Origin: an uncultured Desulfovibrio sp.
GTDB lineage: Bacteria; Desulfobacterota; Desulfovibrionia; Desulfovibrionales; Desulfovibrionaceae
Direction of reading: 5' to 3'
NCBI GenBank assembly: GCA_947177085.1
Contig: CAMWTD010000026.1
Location: forward strand, 1-16,495
Length of the DNA stretch: 16,495 nucleotides
The notes beneath the pieces are model-generated. The model had not been told where the DNA came from. It saw nothing but the letters and a program-made list of their open reading frames with translations, and did not search any database. The position numbers and the translations under genes are program-made. Of the stretch, positions 1 to 5,500 are shown piece after piece (positions within the stretch are counted from its first letter, which is position 1; every line of letters starts with the position of its first letter).

Positions 1-1
1 C

Positions 2-448
2 CCCACCCCCGAAGGAGATTCACTCCACCCCCGAACCACGTTCACCACACCCCCGAACGAGGTTCACCCAGAATCTTTAAGAGAATCTTTAAGAGAACCT
101 ATCAAGAACCGGAAAGGCCCCGCGCGCACACGCGTCCGTGATGCGCCCGCCAAAAAATCCTATGGCGAAGGCGGCAATGTCCTGCTCACGGACATGGAGC
201 TGGAGAAGCTGAAAGCGCACTACGGCGAGGAGCAAACCGCCGAAGCCATCGAATACCTGGACCAGCACATCGGGGCCCGGCGCGGGGGAGACCCCTACAG
301 GTCGCACTACATGGCGCTTCGCAAATGGGTTTTTGCGGCTCTTGACGAGCGCCGCCGCAAGCAGGGGCTGCCTGTCCCCCGCCATGCGCCGGGCATGAGC
401 TTTGATGCCCGCGTGGCTCAGGCAAAGCAGGCCGGAGAACTCCAATGA
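2..448 (+). CDS. Phage replication initiator, C-terminal part (5' end outside window)
   Basis: The reading frame is open from the window edge and ends in TGA at 446-448. It would start at 194 only if an internal ATG were used. The frame is open upstream of that ATG and conserved-looking sequence precedes it (YGEGGNVLLTD at about 161-193), so I treat the gene as truncated by the window. The C-terminal block (YGEGGNVLLTD, then a helical stretch ending YRSHYMALRKWVFAAL) resembles the C-terminal domain of DnaD-like or helix-turn-helix phage replisome organisers, which sit at an origin and recruit the helicase machinery. The N-terminal DNA-binding domain would lie upstream of position 1. The linker before this domain is encoded by 22-bp iterons and 12-bp repeats, which suggests that the origin lies inside the gene, as in lambda O. 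The stop overlaps the next start (ATGA). The family call rests on recognising the C-terminal motif only. Confidence 0.72.
   Translation, partial: PTPEGDSLHPRTTFTTPPNEVHPESLRESLREPIKNRKGPARTRVRDAPAKKSYGEGGNVLLTDMELEKLKAHYGEEQTAEAIEYLDQHIGARRGGDPYRSHYMALRKWVFAALDERRRKQGLPVPRHAPGMSFDARVAQAKQAGELQ
5..70. repeat. Three 22-bp iterons, candidate replication origin
   Basis: Three head-to-tail units occupy 5-26, 27-48 and 49-70. Each starts ACCCCCGAA and carries a TTCAC block. Units 2 and 3 contain a perfect dyad GAAC-N3-GTTC; unit 1 keeps only GAA-N5-TTC. The period of 22 is not a multiple of three, so each unit is translated in a different frame (peptides TPEGDSL, HPRTTFT, TPPNEVHP). The conservation is therefore of DNA and not of protein, as expected for binding sites of an initiator. 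More copies may lie to the left of the window. Origin function is inferred from the lambda O precedent. Confidence 0.7.
71..94. repeat. Tandem AT-rich 12-mers beside the iterons (candidate unwinding element)
   Basis: GAATCTTTAAGA is repeated exactly twice (71-82 and 83-94), directly after the last iteron, and is followed by another GAA and an A-rich stretch to about 109. It encodes ESLR twice within the replication gene. AT-rich 12- or 13-mers next to iterons are the usual form of a DNA unwinding element. The repeat is seen directly; the unwinding role is inference. Confidence 0.55.
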
Positions 449-891
449 CAAGGCAAGACTTCGACCTTGCCGTGCAGAAGATATGCGCGGCATTCGTGTT
501 CCCCGAGCCTGCGGATACGTCCCTTGCCGCGTGGTATGATCTTGCGGGGCATATGTCCTTGCAGGCCGCCGCATGGGCCGTAAACGAGTTCATTGCCCGC
601 AATTCCCGGCTCACGCGCGGCGTGAATATCGGCAGGGAACTCAAGCTGCTGCATGAAGAGTACGAGCGTTCGCACCAGGCGCAAAGCACTGTAAGTGCAT
701 CAGGCTGTCCCGATTGCTCCACGGGTTTTCCCGGCTGGATACGGGTACATTCCAACCCGCATGGAGAAATCACCTGGTCGGAAACGTATCTTTGCCGCTG
801 CGCCTGCAACCATGACCCGCGTTTTGCCAAATATCCGGCGTGGACGCGGGCCCAGCTGGAAAACTTACCCCATCTCGAGGTGCTCCCATGA
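445..891 (+). CDS. Cys-rich phage protein, possible helicase loader
   Basis: This is a 148-residue protein. The start ATG overlaps the stop of the replication gene (ATGA), with a GGAG ribosome binding site at 434-437. Residues 1-75 are predicted helical and have the general look of G39P-type phage helicase loaders (a short helical domain, Trp-Tyr near residue 30, then an acidic helix ending LLHEEYERS). That resemblance is my judgement and is not firm. Residues 88-121 contain CPDC and CRCAC, six cysteines counting C14, so a small zinc-binding domain is likely. The position directly after the replication initiator supports a role in loading the helicase or organising the replisome. I cannot name a family with confidence. 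The stop overlaps the next start (ATGA at 888-891). Confidence 0.7.
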   Translation: MTRQDFDLAVQKICAAFVFPEPADTSLAAWYDLAGHMSLQAAAWAVNEFIARNSRLTRGVNIGRELKLLHEEYERSHQAQSTVSASGCPDCSTGFPGWIRVHSNPHGEITWSETYLCRCACNHDPRFAKYPAWTRAQLENLPHLEVLP

Positions 892-1532
892 GAGGCTGCC
901 GCCCGCTCACGCCTGCCGAGGCTGAGGCCATGTACCACGCCTATACCGGGCGCTACCGCCTGCGCGACCAGGCGCTCCACGTCCTTTGCCTGACAACGGG
1001 CCTGCGCGTGAGCGAAGCCCTCTCCCTGCGCGTTGGCGACGTGGTGAAGAAGGGGAGGATCGTCCGCCGCGTCCGCGTGGTGCGCGCCAATACCAAGCGC
1101 GCCATGGCCGGGCGCACCATCGACCTCGCAGCGCCGGCTCGTGCGGCAATCCAGAGACAGGTGGAGTGGCTGCTGGCCAACGGCTTTCTCGGGCGCGACC
1201 AGTTTCTCTTCCGCTCCCAGAAGGGCGACCGCCCCATTTCCCGCGCGGAAGCCTGGCACATCTTCACCGTGGCCGCACAGGCTGCAGGCATTGACGAGGA
1301 CATGGGCGCCATCGGCACGCACTCATGGCGCAAGACCTTCGCCGAGCAGGTGAACCGCCACTTCATATCGCTGCTCATGGCCGGGGAGCTCATCAATCCC
1401 ATGCTGGAGACCTCGCGCGCCCTCGGCCACAAGAGCATGGACAGTACGGAAAAATATCTGTCCTACAATACCAGCGCGAGCCAGTCCGCCTTGCGCCACC
1501 TGGAGGAGATTCATGGATACGGAATGGCTTAG
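888..1532 (+). CDS. int: Small tyrosine recombinase / phage integrase
   Basis: This 214-residue tyrosine recombinase has the full catalytic set: Arg40 in TTGLRVSEALSL, Lys70 in NTKR, His145 and Arg148 in THSWRK, His181 in LGHKSMDS and the nucleophile Tyr190 in STEKYLSY. It cuts and rejoins DNA at paired sites through a 3'-phosphotyrosine intermediate. It consists almost entirely of the catalytic domain: the arm-binding and SAM-like core-binding domains of typical phage integrases (usually 320-400 residues) are missing. I chose the ATG at 888 because it overlaps the previous stop (ATGA) and has GAGGTG at 877-882; an in-frame ATG at 840 lies inside the upstream gene. It lies in the replication operon just before an excisionase-like gene. 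It could serve integration and excision, or resolution of genome multimers. Confidence 0.9.
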   Translation: MRGCRPLTPAEAEAMYHAYTGRYRLRDQALHVLCLTTGLRVSEALSLRVGDVVKKGRIVRRVRVVRANTKRAMAGRTIDLAAPARAAIQRQVEWLLANGFLGRDQFLFRSQKGDRPISRAEAWHIFTVAAQAAGIDEDMGAIGTHSWRKTFAEQVNRHFISLLMAGELINPMLETSRALGHKSMDSTEKYLSYNTSASQSALRHLEEIHGYGMA

Positions 1533-1710
1533 CGTGGCCCAGGTGGCGAAGCTCCTCGGCATCTCGCCGAAGTCCGTACGTCGTCTCATCCACTCAGGCA
1601 GGCTGCGCGCCAAGGACGTTTCCACGCTGCCGGGGAAGCGACCTTATTGGCGCGTTCATGCGGCATGGCTTGCGGAATTTCGTGAAATTTGTCCTTATAC
1701 CGACAATTAA
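1513..1710 (+). CDS. Excisionase-like helix-turn-helix protein
   Basis: This 65-residue basic protein matches the MerR-like/HTH_17 type of small DNA-binding protein. WLSVAQVAKLLGISPKSVRRLIHSGRL forms the helix-turn-helix (about residues 5-31), followed by a short wing-like segment (PGKRPYWRVH). Small proteins of this type next to an integrase are usually excisionases (recombination directionality factors). The gene overlaps the recombinase gene by 20 bp and has a strong ribosome binding site, GGAGGAG at 1502-1508, inside the recombinase coding sequence. It is the last gene of the rightward module. Its own 3' end enters a pair of direct repeats (1709-1730) that could be its binding sites. A regulatory role instead of an excisionase role is possible. 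Confidence 0.8.
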   Translation: MDTEWLSVAQVAKLLGISPKSVRRLIHSGRLRAKDVSTLPGKRPYWRVHAAWLAEFREICPYTDN

Positions 1711-1745
1711 TTTCTTTCGCAATTTCTTTCTTTTAAAAAAGAAAT
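1709..1745. repeat. Direct repeats and AT palindrome after the excisionase-like gene
   Basis: AATTTCTTTC occurs at 1709-1718 and again at 1721-1730, a 12-bp period. The second copy runs into an almost symmetric AT element at 1722-1745, with arms ATTTCTTT and AAAGAAAT. Excisionases of this type often bind short direct repeats beside the attachment site, so this may be part of attP. It could also be a weak hairpin at the end of the early transcript, but no U-tract follows it. Confidence 0.4.
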
Positions 1746-2045
1746 GCACCTGGAAGATGAAGCAAAAATGACAATACCAACTTGGAATAATTGGATAAAC
1801 ACCATCGAAAAAAAGAAATAGGGTAGGGAACCGAGGGGAAAGAAACGCCCCGAATGGCCCGCAATGGCCCCAAAGGGGAACGAAAGGCGGGAAATCAGAT
1901 GTTTTTGTATTATGTCAGATTTAATTTTAGGGCATTTTTTGGGCTCATTTTCTCCCATGTCCCCACTGAACCACGGTAAACGCGAGTCGCCGCATCCCAA
2001 CGCCCCTCATTGCCTGCCGCTCATTCCGCTGTACACGCCTTAAAT
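1746..2045. other. AT-rich intergenic region between early and late modules
   Basis: I see no convincing gene in these 300 bases. The stretch contains A-runs, two small G/C arm pairs (GGGG...CCCC near 1832-1850 and CCCC-AAA-GGGG near 1868-1878) and a repeated TCAGAT flanking a T-rich centre (about 1896-1921). No tRNA end or strong promoter was recognised. Its place beside the recombinase and excisionase genes makes it the natural location for attP, but no core can be assigned without a second att copy. Confidence 0.4.
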
Positions 2046-2073
2046 GAAAAACCCGCAAGCATCCGCCTGCGGG
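2046..2073 (-). terminator. Intrinsic terminator of the zinc-ribbon gene
   Basis: On the minus strand CCCGCA (2073-2068) pairs with TGCGGG (2057-2052) around a 10-nt loop, and TTTTTC follows at once. It lies about 50 nt beyond the stop codon at 2125. Read on the plus strand, the stem has only a poor downstream T-run (CTCTTCT), so its main direction is leftward. Confidence 0.8.
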
Positions 2074-2124
2074 CTCTTCTGCTGTTTAGGCTGTCTCTGC
2101 GCCTGTAGCCGTTTTCTTCTCTTC

Positions 2125-2319
2125 TCAATGGGCCTCACCCACGAGCACGATGCGGTCGCCCATGCTTCCGCACTCGGGGCAGCGCAACTGCTGATAGCGT
2201 ATGGCCCTGAGCGGACTGTCCCTGTATGCCTCGCCAGGCATGGCCCGCACGGTGTAGGTTCTGGTCACAGGCACCTTGCTGCCGCAATGCGGGCAGCGTT
2301 CCACCGCCTTGCCTCCCAT
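2125..2319 (-). CDS. Small zinc-ribbon protein
   Basis: This 64-residue protein has two CxxC knuckles, CPHC at residues 9-12 and CPEC at about 47-50, separated by a basic segment (TRTYTVRAMPGEAYRDSPLR, then AIRYQQLR). This is a classic zinc ribbon, likely to bind nucleic acid or a transcription protein. The start ATG at 2319 has AAAGGAA seven bases upstream. The gene stands alone: it is separated from the late operon by 182 bp and has its own terminator. The size and Cys pattern recall phage late activators such as Ogr/Delta, but the spacing and conserved residues do not match well enough for that name. A transcription regulator or a lysogenic-conversion cargo gene are the plausible roles. 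Confidence 0.75.
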   Translation of the reverse strand: MGGKAVERCPHCGSKVPVTRTYTVRAMPGEAYRDSPLRAIRYQQLRCPECGSMGDRIVLVGEAH

Positions 2320-2501
2320 GATGCTGTTCCTTTCCTTGCCCTTCGCTCCGCCTCGCGTTAGTGTGCGTTGTCATTCGTTATGAGCGGTGACAAGTCAGGC
2401 GGATACTCTGCGGACGTGAGACTGCCGTCCGCGGGGCCGTGGCGGCCCGCTGCCACGGGCCGTCGGTGGGGGCGTTGCCGCGCCCCCGCCACTGCCTGAA
2501 A
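2320..2501. promoter_or_regulatory. Intergenic region with possible operator upstream of zinc-ribbon gene
   Basis: This 182-bp gap follows the gp16-like gene and precedes the zinc-ribbon gene on the minus strand. An inverted repeat TTGTCA (2368-2373) and TGACAA (2388-2393), centred about 60 bp upstream of the zinc-ribbon start, could be an operator. No clear -10/-35 pair is visible. The half nearer the gp16-like gene holds three GC-rich hairpins. Confidence 0.35.
2410..2487 (-). terminator. Cluster of GC hairpins at the end of the late operon
   Basis: Three stems follow the gp16-like stop: GGGGGCG/CGCCCCC (2468-2474 with 2481-2487, 6-nt loop), CGTGGC/GCCACG (2438-2443 with 2452-2457) and GCGGAC/GTCCGC (2410-2415 with 2427-2432). 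None is followed by a T-run, so they are not textbook intrinsic terminators. They could protect the 3' end of the late mRNA or slow polymerase before Rho acts. Confidence 0.4.
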
Positions 2502-5500
2502 TTATTTCCCCGGCCGCGGCATGAGCACGCTGAAGGCCGTTCCCTGGCCGCGCTGCCACTGGTCATAGCCGCGCTCGGCATTGCGCGCGAGCTTGGACAC
2601 CGGAACCCGCGCCGCAAAGCTCAGCACGTCGCCCACGGCATAGCTCAGGTTCTTCACCTGTTCCCCCTTCATCCCCTTCTTGACCACCTGCCCCACGCGC
2701 CCGGTGAGGGTTGCGATCTGCCGGAAGGGCTCGTCAATGGTGGTCCTCAGGCCGCCCTGCCTGCCACCGTCCCCCAGCCCCATGATATTGAGCAGCCCGT
2801 CCCCCACGGCGCTCCCGAAAATAGGTACGCGCATGGTGGCGAAGTCCGCCAGGCTCCCAATGGCGAGCTTGGCAATGTCCTCGGGCTCGTCCTTGTCGCC
2901 CCAGTAGCCGCGCGCGAGCGCGAGGAAGAGGAACATGGCCACGGCCGGCAAGAGCGTCTCATAAAGCTCGAAGCGCGCCAGTTGCCAGCGAGTGATCTTG
3001 CCCTTCTTCCGCGCGGTATACATGTACTTGTGCCGCGCGGCGAACAGGGTCACGGCGCTGGCAAAGCCGTTGAGCAGGCGATAGGCGTTCTGCGCCCGCA
3101 AGAATCCGCTCCGGCTCGAGGGGTCATAGTCCGGGTTGCTCTGCTTCACCATGCTGTCGGCAAAGGCCACGGCCTCGTCGTGAAACTCGCTCTCTGTATT
3201 GATGCCGTAGCGCACGTCCTTCGCGCCCTGAAGCGTGGACAGCTTCTTTGTGTAGGCCGCCATCCACACGGCGGCCGTGGCCGTCGCGTCCACCGCCACA
3301 ATGGGCATCATACCCAGGTTCACCACGTCGTCCCAAGCGATTTCCTTGCCGCCCACCTGAAGGCTCGCCGGCCGCTTGCCGGGGTTGAAATTGGCGATAT
3401 TGCGCTGCAGGTCCTGGTCGATATTGTTCATGCGGCTCTTCATGTACGGGGAGACCGCCCATATGTCCCGAATGGCGAGCGGATGGCGCGCCATGTGCGC
3501 CATGCTGCGCAGCATGGGGCCGCCCCCGAGGTCGCCCATGGCCGGGAACACGGCCGTCATCTGGAGGGCCGCCACCTTGATATTCCACGCGAGCCCCCAG
3601 GGCACAAGATAGCGGCGCACAAAGTTGGCCGACGCCACCGCCCAGTCGCTCTTGGGCGGCGGCTCCTGCCTGACAAGGCCGCGCAGGTTCGGCCGGATGG
3701 CCTCATAATCCTCCTTGCCGAAGGCCCGGATATATTCGGCCCGGAACGCCGCCCCCTGCGTCACCCTGTCCGCGCGCCGCGTGATTTCCCCGAGCTCGAT
3801 GAGGCGCACCACGTCATTGATGTGCTCCATGATGATGCCCGTATTGAGCCGCATGGGAAGCCCCGGCGCGCGCTCGCTGCGCGCCTGCGTATGCCCGCGC
3901 TTGGCCGCGGGCACGGCGAACAGGCTCTCATTGCGCGAGAGCAGGTCCTCCTTCTCGCCCCACTGGGCCACCTGCTGCGAAACATTGGGGTCATAGCGCA
4001 CGGGATAATAGCCGCCGCGCAGGGAGACGACAGTGCCGTCCGCGTCCGCCACCCGGAAGGGAGCGGCCTCCACCCCCTTGGGCCGGAAGCCGAACATCCG
4101 CTCATGCACCTTTTGCGTGTCGTCCCATTGCGTTGCCAGCGCGTCCCAAATGCCTTGCACGGCCTGCCAGTCCGCCGCGCTCAGGAGCCCATGCCTGTTG
4201 CCCCTGGGCGCGTCCTTCGCGCCCCGCGCCGCATTGAAGGCGCGCGTGGCCATGGCGTCCCCCAAAATCTCGGCCAGCGTGTCATAGCTGAGGTCGGGAT
4301 AGCCCGTCACGAGCCGCGCCATGTTGGAGTCATTGCCGCAGTTGAGCGCCAGCGCGAGCACCATGTCCGCGGTCCAGCCCTTGCCATAGGCCTTGTCGAG
4401 GCTCTCCGGCAGCTTCACGGGCTTGCCGTCCTGTCCCTTGAGCATCAGGTGCTTGCCGTACTTCTTCTCCCACGCCGCCACGCTTTGGGAAAGGTGCACC
4501 ATATGCGGGGCCATGTCCCGGCTGATCTGCCCCACGCGCGCCCGCGCCCGCTCTTCCCCGGCGAGCATCTCATTGAACATCTGCTCCATGGGCCCGGCCT
4601 CGCCCTGGCCGTCCACGTTCTGAAAGCCGTCCGCCTTGCGCATCTCCCAGCGCAGCGAATCCACGGCCGCATAGAGGCTGTGCCCGGCCTGCTGCCTCCC
4701 GCGCCGCAGGCTGTGCGCCGGGGCGTTGCCCGCGTCGGGCAGCTCGCGCATGGCCGCCACGGCCGCATCCTCCAGCAACTGCACCTTGGCGGCCTCGCTC
4801 TTCCGCGCCTCCGCCCGCTCATTGTAGCCAGCGTGGCGCAGGTACTTGAGCAGGTTTTCCACCTCCTCCATCTCAAAGGGCGTGAGCCCGCCGAGCCGCA
4901 GCGTGCCGTTGCCGAGCGAGATGCCCGTGGCCGGGTTGATGCCGTTCAAGAGCCAGTCCGCGAAGCTCGGGGCCACGCCCTCCACATCCTCTTCGGCCAC
5001 GGTTTTCTGCACCAGCTCGCGCAGGGAGAAGGTGGCGAGCACCGGGTCCACGCCGCCGCGCATGGTGCCGAGCCCGAAACGCCCCAGCAGCTTGCGCAGG
5101 GCCGCCGTATGGAGCGGCGGAAAGGTCCCGGCCTTGGCCGCGGCCGTAGCCTTGGCGAGCGTCACCAGCTTGTCCCGGCGCTGCAAAAATTCCCGCGAAA
5201 GGTGGATGAGCTCATTGGCCATGCGCGCTTCCTGCACGGCATTGACCGCCTGCATGGCATTGCCGTCGGCCAGCGCCCGCGACCGGTCGCGCAGCGCCTT
5301 GTCAAGGCGTGCCTGGTAGCGCTCGGGCCGCATGTCGGCAAGCCGCGTGTGCTGCAACTCTTCCCAGGCCCAATGCTGGACCACGCTGCGCGGCGTGATG
5401 AGGTTACGCACGCGCCTCGCCTGCTCCTCGCGTGTGCGCAGGCCGCGGGCATAGGCCATGCGCGCCACCACCTCATCGACCTTGTCCAGATAGGCGGCAT

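Noticed and set aside
5..70. The 22-bp repeats as a CRISPR array.
   Set aside because: The units are directly adjacent with no spacers and lie within a coding frame; no cas gene is present.
186..1322. A 378-codon open frame on the minus strand.
   Set aside because: It lies opposite three overlapping plus-strand genes, one of them a recombinase with complete catalytic residues; its composition is that of a shadow.
1707..2000. A 97-codon minus-strand frame with a hydrophobic stretch in the intergenic region.
   Set aside because: It lies beyond the leftward terminator, has no convincing ribosome binding site or homology, and most of its hydrophobic residues come from AT-rich DNA. It is not excluded, but not supported.
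1960..2045. A tRNA gene or tRNA 3' end serving as the attachment site.
   Set aside because: No cloverleaf arms, T-loop consensus or CCA end could be found in this stretch.
2125..2319. The zinc-ribbon protein as Ogr/Delta late activator.
   Set aside because: It has two CxxC pairs, but the spacing and the residues around the second pair do not fit the Ogr pattern.
2044..2361. A 105-codon plus-strand frame.
   Set aside because: It begins inside the terminator hairpin and runs antisense to the zinc-ribbon gene.
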